Positions 1 through 7,696 of a stretch of 64,000 nucleotides of DNA are shown piece after piece. A program made the position numbers and the translations under genes. Positions within the stretch are counted from its first letter, which is position 1. Each line of letters begins with the position of its first letter. Origin of the DNA: Candidatus Accumulibacter aalborgensis. GTDB taxonomy: Bacteria > Pseudomonadota > Gammaproteobacteria > Burkholderiales > Rhodocyclaceae. The notes below the pieces were generated by a model. That model did no database searches. It was not told the DNA's origin and saw only the letters and a program-made list of their open reading frames with translations. The DNA lies in the NCBI RefSeq assembly GCF_900089955.1, contig NZ_FLQX01000129.1:1-64000 (forward strand). The letters run 5' to 3'.

Positions 1-236
1 CCCGCTACCGGCTGCCGCCTGATTGAGGGGCGGTGCCGGCGAGCGGGGGGCTAAACGATTACTGTTGGAGAGCTCGTTCGAGAGCGCTTAGCCTGGCCGC
101 GAGAGTATTGGCTTTTGCTCGGCTTACGCCACGCGGCGAACGAATATCGCCTTGATGTTTATCTTCGTTGAGCTTGGCAAGTCTTTATGGCGCTGTTCAA
201 CAAAAACCCGCAGTCAAAACGTGAGGAGAAACAATA

Positions 237-1427
237 ATGCCAGTTATAAGCCTTGATATTATTGGCCAAAGAGATGGACAAGTTTTTTATCCAACCACGC
301 AGCAAGTATCTAAACTGCAGACTGCGATATCGAACAGCGAATTAGCTGTCCTTTCGTCCACCTTTCCAGATCAATTGGGCTTTGTTAGTCATGTTGATTC
401 GACCACGGGCTTGAATCAGTATGACATAGCAATGCAGGCGGTACATGATGGTTTTCCAGGTTATATCATTGTAGCGGCTGATCAATCAGCTTATCCAATG
501 GCAGTTTACGGTACAAATCTTGGCAATGGGATTTCTGTTCTGGCAGATATCCGTATTGTCGAGTTGGCTTTGGATGAGTCCATTCAGGATGCGATGGACA
601 AAGCTCTGACAGCCGCGATCCAGTCTTCTCTCGGTAGCGATTACCCTGATCTGAACATCAATGTCGCATCGACCATGATTACAGGCAATGTGGATATTTC
701 CTTGCCGGGAACGAAGAATGTTACCGGTGGGCCTGTTGATGGTGTGATCAGCGCCATGGCACGAACTTCTGCCGATGGTTCACAGAATATCAGTTTTCAT
801 GACTTCCTGTGGAGCCAGATATTGGCGGCAACGGATGCAAAAGGATTGAACTTGCATTTGGAAAATCAATTAAACAATATCGACGGCCTTCGTGGAGGGG
901 CCGGCAACGATGTGCTTGATGGATCCAATAGTGGCGATTATTTGTTGTCAGGCAATGCGGGTAATGACATCATAATCGGAGGCGGGTACTCCGACATAGG
1001 GATCAATGTGATAGAGGGTGGTTTGGGCAATGATTCATTGGTTGCGGGAGGTCATAAGACGGGCCAGTTTGACAAATTCCTCGCTGCTAATCCAAGTATT
1101 GCAGCAAACGCAGCCAAGGCTCAGTCAAGTGATTTGAATTCAATCATGAACAGCGTTGCCGATAATTCGACAGGAAGATCTTATAATATCTTCACTTTCG
1201 ACAGCAACAGCGGCAGTGATGCAATCTACAACTTTCACGCCGCAACCGATCAGATTCAAATTCACAAAGGAATTAACAACTCCAATATCGTAGACCTGAG
1301 CAGCCTTGTCCAGCACATTACTGTTTCAGGAGACAACCTGAGCATCGACCTGGGCGGTAACAACATAGTGACGCTTCTTGGTGTTGATGTCGCCGGATTG
1401 AGTGCAGTAAACGCTTCGTTTGTTTGA
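237..1427 (+). CDS. RTX-type calcium-binding secreted protein
   Basis: The 396-residue protein has no cleavable signal peptide. At about residues 216-272 it carries three glycine/aspartate nonapeptide-type repeats (GGAGNDVLDG, GNAGNDIIIG, GGLGNDSLVAGG), the mark of hemolysin-type calcium-binding proteins. The last 80 residues form the beta-rich hydrophobic tail usual for type I secretion substrates, so export by an ABC/MFP/OMP system is likely, although no such system is in the window. The first 200 residues match no family I recognise, so the activity is unknown. ATG 237 is preceded by a good AGGAGA site. The gene is clearly more AT-rich than its neighbours, which suggests acquisition by transfer. 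The 236 bases upstream hold no convincing gene, only a possible C-terminal tail ending near base 24. Confidence 0.8.
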   Translation: MPVISLDIIGQRDGQVFYPTTQQVSKLQTAISNSELAVLSSTFPDQLGFVSHVDSTTGLNQYDIAMQAVHDGFPGYIIVAADQSAYPMAVYGTNLGNGISVLADIRIVELALDESIQDAMDKALTAAIQSSLGSDYPDLNINVASTMITGNVDISLPGTKNVTGGPVDGVISAMARTSADGSQNISFHDFLWSQILAATDAKGLNLHLENQLNNIDGLRGGAGNDVLDGSNSGDYLLSGNAGNDIIIGGGYSDIGINVIEGGLGNDSLVAGGHKTGQFDKFLAANPSIAANAAKAQSSDLNSIMNSVADNSTGRSYNIFTFDSNSGSDAIYNFHAATDQIQIHKGINNSNIVDLSSLVQHITVSGDNLSIDLGGNNIVTLLGVDVAGLSAVNASFV

Positions 1428-1456
1428 ACGCAATCAATGGTGGCGGCGACGTAAGA

Positions 1457-1499
1457 AGAGAACCGTCGTGGAATGAATCCTCGGCGGTTCTTCTCGTTT
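1457..1499 (+). terminator. Probable intrinsic terminator after the RTX gene
   Basis: An imperfect inverted repeat spans 1459-1491: AGAACCGTCGTGGA pairs with TCCTCGGCGGTTCT with one T-T mismatch and one G-T pair, closing a 5-base loop. It lies about 30 bases after the stop codon and is followed by a short pyrimidine tract rather than a clean T-run. Confidence 0.55.
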
Positions 1500-1519
1500 C
1501 GGGCGGCAGAGAAGCCCGG

Positions 1520-1771
1520 TCCGGGATGGAAGGAGGTCACCCGTGGACCTACCGACTCGACGACACCAGACACATCCCAGCCCAGAATAAAGGGCAATTT
1601 ATGGTGGAGAAGACCATCGAGAAAGCCTTCGCGGACTTTCCAATCGACCGGGTTCACTCCAGCCGCGTGCACGCGCACCAGGATTTCGCCTTCGGCCGGC
1701 TCTGGTCGGGGGACTTCTTCGACCATCAGGACTTCAGGTCCGCCGTATTTGTGGATGCGTATCGCTTTCAT
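1520..1771 (-). pseudogene. Truncated zinc-type/quinone oxidoreductase
   Basis: From ATG 1771 the first 84 codons match the N-terminus of NADP-dependent quinone oxidoreductases (MDR superfamily): MKAIRIHKYGGPEVL, then AAGVNPVDWKVREG and LGWDVSGVVESVG. Full members are about 310-330 residues. Here similarity stops near base 1520, after VTSFHPG, and the frame continues into unrelated sequence complementary to the RTX terminator. The catalytic core and the Rossmann NADPH-binding domain are absent, so the product cannot be active. It lies 40 bases downstream of the anti-sigma gene in the same orientation and may have been the last gene of that operon before the AT-rich RTX segment arrived. Confidence 0.75.
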
Positions 1772-1811
1772 AGCCGTTCTCGCCAATGCTTTCACGCCGC
1801 GTGGCCGACCT

Positions 1812-2249
1812 CTACGCCACGCTGTTCGGATCGGGGCATTTGACTGCAAGGGTGTTGCGGTTGACGTTGTCGCAGCGCTGATAGTCAAAGCGATCGACGC
1901 CCTGCAGCGCCAGAAAGATCCCCAGGCCGCCGATCTCGCGATCGGACAGTGGTTTGTCGAGGTCTTCGGCGCTTGGCATGCCTTGAGCGCGAGGATCATA
2001 GGCGACCCCCGTATCCTCGAGTATCACGGTCAGGTTCTGGTCGCCCCGTTCGATCGATATCACGATGTCACCGGTCAAGCCTTGTTCCTGGTAGCCGTGG
2101 ATGATGATGTTGGTGGCGATCTCGTCCACAGCCAAGGTCAGACGATAGCCTGCTGCTGCCGCCAAACCTGCTTCCCGGCATGCCTGCGTCACCAGTTGGC
2201 GGATCGCCGAAAGCGCCGGCAGGTTGGCCGGGATGGTGTGCCTTGCCAT
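1812..2249 (-). CDS. Anti-sigma regulatory kinase, RsbW/HATPase type
   Basis: The protein of about 145 residues is a GHKL-fold serine kinase of the RsbW/SpoIIAB class. The N box is visible as DEIATNIIIHGY, the G1 box as LEDTGVAYDP and the G2 box as GGLGIFLALQGVDRF. Family members bind a sigma factor or another target and phosphorylate a serine in an STAS-domain antagonist, switching partners with the phosphorylation state. ATG 2249 fits the family N-terminus; a TTG at 2261 is an alternative start. It follows the STAS gene by about 20 bases, the classic RsbV-RsbW pairing, at the end of an operon that contains glgX. No sigma factor is encoded nearby, so the target is unknown. Confidence 0.85.
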   Translation of the reverse strand: MARHTIPANLPALSAIRQLVTQACREAGLAAAAGYRLTLAVDEIATNIIIHGYQEQGLTGDIVISIERGDQNLTVILEDTGVAYDPRAQGMPSAEDLDKPLSDREIGGLGIFLALQGVDRFDYQRCDNVNRNTLAVKCPDPNSVA

Positions 2250-2268
2250 GGAAAGGCACAAGCCGGGC

Positions 2269-2586
2269 TCAGGGGTAACTTTCCTGAAGGTACACCGACT
2301 GGTCGAAGCCGCTCATCAGCAATGTGTTGAGGACCGGGCCGCTGGCGCCGACGACGTGGATGCTGACCTCACGCCCCATGTGCTGCTTGGCAAACACCAG
2401 TACGCGCAGGCCGGCACTGGCCATGAATTGTAGCTTGCTGGCGAAGAGGACGAGCTTTTCGGGTTTGTGCTGCGCGACCTGTTCGATGGCCTGACGGAAT
2501 TCCCCAGCCACCCCAGCATCGAGTTCGCCATCGAGCGTGATCCATGCCTCGCGGCCATTCATTTCCACGATTGTGCTGAATGCCAT
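2269..2586 (-). CDS. STAS-domain anti-sigma factor antagonist (RsbV-like)
   Basis: This single-domain STAS protein of 105 residues has the SpoIIAA/RsbV pattern: a beta-alpha fold and the phosphorylation loop FMASAGLRVLVFAKQ with the conserved serine. It should bind the anti-sigma kinase encoded directly downstream when unphosphorylated and release it when phosphorylated. ATG 2586 was chosen with GGAG nine bases upstream; a TTG 15 bases further up is possible. It is separated from the upstream glgX by a short heptamer repeat tract. Confidence 0.85.
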   Translation of the reverse strand: MAFSTIVEMNGREAWITLDGELDAGVAGEFRQAIEQVAQHKPEKLVLFASKLQFMASAGLRVLVFAKQHMGREVSIHVVGASGPVLNTLLMSGFDQSVYLQESYP

Positions 2587-2614
2587 TATTGCTGTCTCCA
2601 AAAATTGATCAAAT

Positions 2615-2650
2615 GGTCAGGTGTCAGGTGTCAGGTGTCAGGTGTCAGGT
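2615..2650. repeat. Heptamer tandem repeat GTGTCAG
   Basis: Four perfect head-to-tail copies of GTGTCAG (2621-2648) are flanked by partial units. The tract ends immediately beside the glgX stop codon (2651-2653) and occupies most of the spacer to the next STAS gene. The seven-base unit could change length by slippage. Confidence 0.9.
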
Positions 2651-4771
2651 CTACGGCCGAGGACGCCCGATCAGTATCGCTACTGCCCGTCCACCCACCA
2701 GGAAGCTGCGCAGATTGTCCTCCAGCGGGACTTCGTGTCCGGGTTCATGGATGTCATCGGGGGCTGGCAGGCCGGTATTGGCGAACAGGTACCAGTGATA
2801 ACCGGCGGGTAGTTCGGGTAACTCGAAGGGGAGTGCGTCCCAAAAACTGTTGATCGCCATGTACAGCACGGGGTCGATATTTCCCCCTTGTCCGGCCTGA
2901 CGTTCACGGAGCATGAAGGCCAGGGTTCGCGAGCCCGGCGACCAGTCAGCGCTCCAGGCTTGCGTGCCATGCCAGATGATGTCGGCCTGGGTGTGACTGC
3001 TGGCAAAGAACTCGCGGGCGCGCAACAGCGGCTGCGCCTTGCGCAAAGCGATCATCCGGCGAGCAAAGTTGAACAGGCTGCCGTGACGTTCCAGCAGCGT
3101 CCAGTCGAACCAGTTCAGGTCGTTGTCATGGCAATAGGTGTTGTTGTTGCCACGCTGGGTTCGGCCTACCTCATCGCCCATCAGGATCATCGGAACGCCA
3201 TGGCTCATCAGCAGGATGGCCAGGGCATTCTTGATCATGCGTTGGCGGAGGGCATTGACTTCGGCATCGTCGGTTTCGCCCTCAACGCCACAATTCCAGC
3301 TATGGTTATCGTTGCCGCCGTCGCGATTCTGCTCGCCGTTGGCTTCATTGTGTTTGTCGTTGTAGGCGAACAGGTCGTAGAGGGTGAAGCCGTCATGGCA
3401 GGTGATGAAGTTGATCGATGCGGTCGGGCCGCGTTGATTCCAGCCGTAGAGATCCGGCGAGCCCTGGATGCGCTCGGCGAGAACGGGGACCATCCCTTCG
3501 TCGCCTTTCAGGAAACGGCGGATGTCGTCGCGGTACTTGCCGTTCCACTCGGCCCAGCGCCCGTAGGCAGGGAACGACCCGACCTGATACAGGCCTCCGG
3601 CGTCCCAGGCTTCGGCGATCAGCTTGCAGTTGGCGAGCACCGGGTCATAGGCCAGACTTTCCAGTAAGGGTGGGTTGGGCAAGGGGGCGCCGCTCGGAGC
3701 ACGGCCGAGGATCGACGCCAGATCGAAGCGAAAGCCGTCGATATGGTATTCGGCAGCCCAGTAGCGCAGGCAGTCGAGGACCGTATTGCGTACCACCGGG
3801 TTGTTGCAATTGAGCGTGTTGCCGCAGCCACTGAAGTTGTAGTAATAGCCTTCGGGAGTCAGCATGTAGTAGGTCTGGTTATCGATTCCCCGGAAGGAAA
3901 GGGTCGGACCCTGCTCGTTGCCTTCGGCCGTGTGGTTGAAAACCACGTCGAGAATGATTTCTATACCGTTGCGGTGGAATTCCTTGACCAGATTCTTGAA
4001 TTCGTCCACCTCCATCCCGAAGGGTCCGGTGGCCGCATAGCCAGCTTTGGGAGCGAAGAAACCGACCGTGCTGTATCCCCAGTAGTTGTACATCGTCTCG
4101 CCGGTGACCGGATTGGGACGGCTGTTTTCGAACTCGTCGAACTCGAAGATGGGCATCAGCTCGACGCAGTTGATCCCCAGTTCTTTGAGATACGGGATCC
4201 TGGCAATGATACCCGCATAGGTGCCGGGATACTTGACGCCGGCCGAAGGGTGGGCAGTGAAGCTGCGGGTATGCAGTTCGTAGATCACCAGGTCGGCGAG
4301 GGGTGTTTCCAGGGGGCGATCTTCCTCCCAATCGAAATCATCGAAAATCAGTCGGCCACGGTGGGGGTACTGGTCGCTCCAGTCGGGCGGCTTGCCCCAG
4401 GCAGTTCGTCCGCCGATCGCTTTGGCGTAGGGGTCGAGCAGAATCTTGGCAGGGTCGAAGCGGTGCCCAGCCGCTGGATCCCAGGGGCCGTCCATGCGGT
4501 AGCCATACTCGATGCGCTCGTAATCGAGATCGAAGACCACCATGCACCAGGCGTTGCCAATGCGGAAGGATTGCGGAAAGGGGATCTCCACCAGTGGCTC
4601 CGGCGCCCCTTTCTCGAAGAGCACCAGCGTGCACGAGGTCGCATGGCGGGAAGTGATGGCGAAGTTGACGCCACCCGGTACCAGGGTGGTGCCGAAGGGA
4701 AAGACATGCCCGGGACGAAATCTGTAAGCCCCCTGCTGGTGAGTCGGATAGAAATCAATGCGCGTATCCAT
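2651..4771 (-). CDS. glgX: Glycogen debranching enzyme GlgX (GH13)
   Basis: The 706-residue protein is an isoamylase-type alpha-1,6-glucosidase that removes branches from phosphorylase-trimmed glycogen in the cytoplasm. An N-terminal CBM48-like domain (about 20-130) precedes the GH13 barrel. Catalytic-region motifs are present: DVVFNHTAE, DGFRFDLA with the nucleophile Asp, LIAEAWD with the acid/base Glu, and TCHDGFT with the third Asp. The length is normal for the family. ATG 4771 lies one base after the stop of an STAS gene, and a second STAS gene plus an anti-sigma kinase follow, so the enzyme is embedded between partner-switching regulators instead of the usual glg genes. Confidence 0.95.
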   Translation of the reverse strand: MDTRIDFYPTHQQGAYRFRPGHVFPFGTTLVPGGVNFAITSRHATSCTLVLFEKGAPEPLVEIPFPQSFRIGNAWCMVVFDLDYERIEYGYRMDGPWDPAAGHRFDPAKILLDPYAKAIGGRTAWGKPPDWSDQYPHRGRLIFDDFDWEEDRPLETPLADLVIYELHTRSFTAHPSAGVKYPGTYAGIIARIPYLKELGINCVELMPIFEFDEFENSRPNPVTGETMYNYWGYSTVGFFAPKAGYAATGPFGMEVDEFKNLVKEFHRNGIEIILDVVFNHTAEGNEQGPTLSFRGIDNQTYYMLTPEGYYYNFSGCGNTLNCNNPVVRNTVLDCLRYWAAEYHIDGFRFDLASILGRAPSGAPLPNPPLLESLAYDPVLANCKLIAEAWDAGGLYQVGSFPAYGRWAEWNGKYRDDIRRFLKGDEGMVPVLAERIQGSPDLYGWNQRGPTASINFITCHDGFTLYDLFAYNDKHNEANGEQNRDGGNDNHSWNCGVEGETDDAEVNALRQRMIKNALAILLMSHGVPMILMGDEVGRTQRGNNNTYCHDNDLNWFDWTLLERHGSLFNFARRMIALRKAQPLLRAREFFASSHTQADIIWHGTQAWSADWSPGSRTLAFMLRERQAGQGGNIDPVLYMAINSFWDALPFELPELPAGYHWYLFANTGLPAPDDIHEPGHEVPLEDNLRSFLVGGRAVAILIGRPRP

Positions 4772-4772
4772 G

Positions 4773-5120
4773 TCACACCTGCTTGAGGGCCGTCACGGCC
4801 TCGTCGACGCTGTTCGCCACGGTGAAAAACTTCAGAAAGCCGGTAATCTCCATGGTGTCCCGGATCGATTCCGGGAGTCCTGCGAGAGCGACACGGCCAT
4901 TGTGCGCCGCCGCCTGACGGTAGAGCAGGAGCAGCGTCCGCAGACCTGCGCTCGACAGGTAAGTGACCGCGCCGAGATCCAGGATCATCACCGAACCGTC
5001 CTCCTGCAGGAGCGGCAGGATCTTGCTCTGCAAACTGGGCGCGGAACTACCGTCTATCTCGCCCGCCACGGCGACGACCGTCATCCCGTCGCGGGGAAAG
5101 GCTTTAACCTCGATCGACAT
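4773..5120 (-). CDS. STAS-domain anti-sigma factor antagonist (RsbV-like)
   Basis: This 115-residue protein is a second single STAS domain in the operon. DLGAVTYLSSAGLRTLLLLYRQ contains the conserved phosphorylatable serine of SpoIIAA/RsbV proteins. It is only moderately similar to the STAS protein at 2269-2586, so the two probably have different partners or respond to different phosphatases. The start has an AAGGA site. The spacer to glgX is one base (TGA C ATG), which implies translational coupling. Confidence 0.85.
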   Translation of the reverse strand: MSIEVKAFPRDGMTVVAVAGEIDGSSAPSLQSKILPLLQEDGSVMILDLGAVTYLSSAGLRTLLLLYRQAAAHNGRVALAGLPESIRDTMEITGFLKFFTVANSVDEAVTALKQV

Positions 5121-5153
5121 CTGCTTGAATCCTTCCCTGAGATTGACGCGCGG

Positions 5154-6983
5154 CTATTCGACAGGCGTCAGGGTAACCTTGACCCGCACGCTCTGGCGGG
5201 AATCGGGTAGCTGCACCGAGAGGGCGTCAGCGTCGAAGGAAGTGTAGGGCCGTCCGTCGATCTCGACGGCGGTGAGTCGGATGCTCCCTTTCGGCAGAAT
5301 GTCCGGCGCTACGCGCAGGATCCGGTCAGGGAAACCGTCCGGCAGCGGCTTGAAGTACAGGCACATCGGTTGCTTGTTGATCAGCAGGTTGATATAGGTC
5401 GCCGACAGGTAACACAACTCGGTGGAGTGATAAGCGCTCATCGAGTGGCTGCCCTTGAGCCGTTCGTTGCCTAGCAGATAGGGCAGCCCGTTGGCCAGCA
5501 CGTTGAAATAGACACCACCATCGTCGTGATCGAGGAAGAATGCGTTGTAGAAGGCGGCTGCTTCGCGGCCGTGTTTCTGGTAATCGGCCTGGCTCAGGCA
5601 ACCCTGCAGAATCAGGTAGGCGAGGATCGCCTGCTCCTGCTGCCACCAGGCCTTGCGATCATGCCAGACAAATCGGTGCGCCTCCTCACCCGGGGCGATC
5701 ACCCGCTCGACCACATCGTACCAGCCACCGCGGACCTGGTCCGAACCGGCATCGGGCATCAGGTGGGCGATCTTCTCGGCCAGCGCCACGTAATGGTCAT
5801 TCGGACGCATGCTGTGGATGCGCATGAGATTCCAGGCAATCTTGAGATTGTGGCCAACCACCGCGCGGTCCTGCTGCCAGTTCCAGGCACTATCGTGGCT
5901 CCAGTCTTCATGGAAACGCTCCTGGACAAACGGAGAATGGTCGTAGTCCGGAAAGTGCTTGACGATGGTGTCTGCGGTGTCAACCAGGAAATCGGCGTAC
6001 TTGTCGTCGCCAGTGGCTAGCCAGAGGTTGATCAGGTAGGCGGGAGCGTGATCGCCGACCGAATTCCAGTTTTTTCGCGCGCGGTTGTTGCCTTTGTCCA
6101 GCAGCGGCGAGCGGGGATCCAGTCCGATCGGATCGATGTGCGAGAAGTAGCCGCCTTGCTCATTATCCTTGTAGTACTTGTCGAACAGATCGATTGTTTT
6201 TTCGATATCGTACAGAATGCGCCGGTCGCCGGTAATGCGATAGGTCTGGGTCGGTCCGGCGAGCGCGTAGATCTGCTCGTACATGGGCAACGAATCGAAG
6301 TCGTCGCCGAATTCCGAAGTCAGCAACTTGTGCTCGCGGTCGTTGGCAACCTGGATTCCGTGGTACCAGTAAATCAGATCCTCGTCCGGGTCCATGAAGC
6401 GCATGTGCGCACGCAGGTATTCCGTCCCTTTTTCGGCGGCCTCGAGAAAACTCTCCTCGCCGGTGAGCATGTAGGCCGAAGCCATGCCGTAAACCATACG
6501 GGAAATGGTATCGGTTTCCTGCAGGTAATCGCCTTTCTTGCCACCGGCCAAGTGCAGGATGGTGCGGTAATTGCGATAGTCGATCGACTGGCCGGGGTAG
6601 TTGAATTGCCAGCGCAGGTAACTGTTGGCGATGGAGCGGATCTGCTTGATCCACCATTCCGGTTCCTCGTGGCGGTAAACACCGGGTCCCTCACCGGGGA
6701 AGACCATCGACTTGACCTCGGCGCGCAATTCGCCCGCCTGCGGATAAAAGATGCAGTAAGCGAAAACCTGCTGGCCCGGTTGTAGCATTTCTGCAATTCG
6801 CGAGGTGCAATCCTGGTAGGAGTCCTCGAGGTTCTCGGCGATGCGTGCGTAAGTGTTTGACGTCAAGTAGGCACGAAACTCGCTGCCGTTACTGGTTTTG
6901 AGATCAAAGCTGCGGGCGGTGCGATCAAAGTGAGTGACGTAACCGGCAATGGTATCTGAATAGGAATACGCTGGCGTCTTCAT
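5154..6983 (-). CDS. AGE-epimerase-like (alpha/alpha)6-barrel protein
   Basis: The 609-residue protein is predicted to be cytoplasmic. Residues 1-90 form a small domain that I do not recognise. The following 450 residues are rich in aromatic and His/Trp motifs of (alpha/alpha)6-barrel sugar epimerases and isomerases of the N-acylglucosamine 2-epimerase type, for example WNSVGDHAPAYLINLWLATGD, WNWQQDRAVVGHNLKIAWNL and RVIAPGEEAHRFVWHDRKAWWQQEQ. A beta-rich tail completes it. A sugar epimerase or glycan-processing role fits the neighbouring glgX, but the substrate is not evident. It is the first gene of the STAS-glgX-STAS-RsbW operon and has a GAGGAG ribosome site. Confidence 0.6.
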   Translation of the reverse strand: MKTPAYSYSDTIAGYVTHFDRTARSFDLKTSNGSEFRAYLTSNTYARIAENLEDSYQDCTSRIAEMLQPGQQVFAYCIFYPQAGELRAEVKSMVFPGEGPGVYRHEEPEWWIKQIRSIANSYLRWQFNYPGQSIDYRNYRTILHLAGGKKGDYLQETDTISRMVYGMASAYMLTGEESFLEAAEKGTEYLRAHMRFMDPDEDLIYWYHGIQVANDREHKLLTSEFGDDFDSLPMYEQIYALAGPTQTYRITGDRRILYDIEKTIDLFDKYYKDNEQGGYFSHIDPIGLDPRSPLLDKGNNRARKNWNSVGDHAPAYLINLWLATGDDKYADFLVDTADTIVKHFPDYDHSPFVQERFHEDWSHDSAWNWQQDRAVVGHNLKIAWNLMRIHSMRPNDHYVALAEKIAHLMPDAGSDQVRGGWYDVVERVIAPGEEAHRFVWHDRKAWWQQEQAILAYLILQGCLSQADYQKHGREAAAFYNAFFLDHDDGGVYFNVLANGLPYLLGNERLKGSHSMSAYHSTELCYLSATYINLLINKQPMCLYFKPLPDGFPDRILRVAPDILPKGSIRLTAVEIDGRPYTSFDADALSVQLPDSRQSVRVKVTLTPVE

Positions 6984-7013
6984 GACGGCTCCTCGGGATC
7001 TTGGAAATTGTTT

Positions 7014-7026
7014 GTTCAGTCTGAAC
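7014..7026. promoter_or_regulatory. Operator-like palindrome
   Basis: GTTCAG and CTGAAC form a perfect dyad around a single T. It sits just downstream of the predicted transcription start of the epimerase/glgX operon, the usual place for a repressor site. No regulator can be assigned. Confidence 0.45.
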
Positions 7027-7035
7027 GGTGGTGTT

Positions 7036-7065
7036 ACCTTAGCTGCTAATTTAAGGTACGGTCAA
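7036..7065 (-). promoter_or_regulatory. Sigma-70-type promoter for the epimerase-glgX operon
   Basis: On the minus strand TTGACC (7065-7060) is followed after 18 bases by TAAGGT (7041-7036). The -35 box is near consensus and the -10 box is weak. Transcription would start about 50 bases before the ATG at 6983. Confidence 0.45.
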
Positions 7066-7174
7066 CTGCTTTTTGCCAATGGCTTGCCGTGCCTGAGTAA
7101 ATCGATAAATGATGACTTATTCGCTCCGCGGCAGCTTGCCTGCCGGTGACCAAACGCATGGGTGAGGACTCGCA

Positions 7175-7687
7175 ATGCCGCTCGACGAAAGCCAGCCACT
7201 GATGACGATGCTCGAAGAATTCGGGATTGCCAGCGCGACGGTCGAGCATCCGTCGCTGCGCACGATTGACGACAGTAGGCGCCTGCGCGGCGATCTGCCC
7301 GGGGCGCACGCCAAGAGCCTGTTTCTGAAAGACAGAAGGGGCGGGTACTGGCTGCTGGTGGCGCTGGAGCAGACACGGATCGATCTGCGAGTCGCGGCAA
7401 GCGTTTTGCAGGCGCCGCGTTTCTCATTTGCCAGTATGGACGAACTGAGTCGTCTCCTCGGAGTCGTTCCGGGAGCCGTCTCGCCTTTCGCGGCGGTCAA
7501 CGACGTGCATGGGCGGGTCTGCGTGGTGATCGAGCAACGCGTGCTGGCCAGCGAGCTCATTAACTGCCACCCGCTGAGGAATGACCGCACGACAACGATC
7601 GCCACACTCGATCTGGTCAGATTTCTCGAGCAGATCGGACATCCGCCGCGCATCATCGATCTTTCCGGGCTGACGGAAAGCGCGTAG
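7175..7687 (+). CDS. ProX/YbaK-type aminoacyl-tRNA deacylase
   Basis: The 170-residue protein is a single INS/YbaK-fold domain of the ProX (PrdX) group, which hydrolyses misacylated tRNAs such as Ala-tRNA(Pro) in trans. Supporting motifs are HAKSLFLKDRRG with the conserved Lys, VPGAVSPFA and the C-terminal CHPLRNDRTTTI segment. The length is typical for stand-alone ProX proteins. It is divergent from the epimerase operon and faces the SpoIIE phosphatase gene. Substrate specificity cannot be read from the sequence. Confidence 0.85.
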   Translation: MPLDESQPLMTMLEEFGIASATVEHPSLRTIDDSRRLRGDLPGAHAKSLFLKDRRGGYWLLVALEQTRIDLRVAASVLQAPRFSFASMDELSRLLGVVPGAVSPFAAVNDVHGRVCVVIEQRVLASELINCHPLRNDRTTTIATLDLVRFLEQIGHPPRIIDLSGLTESA

Positions 7688-7696
7688 AGGGCTATG

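Noticed and set aside
2615..2650. Tandem repeat as a CRISPR or attachment site
   Set aside because: The units are seven bases, head to tail, with no spacers, and there is no cas gene or integrase in the window.
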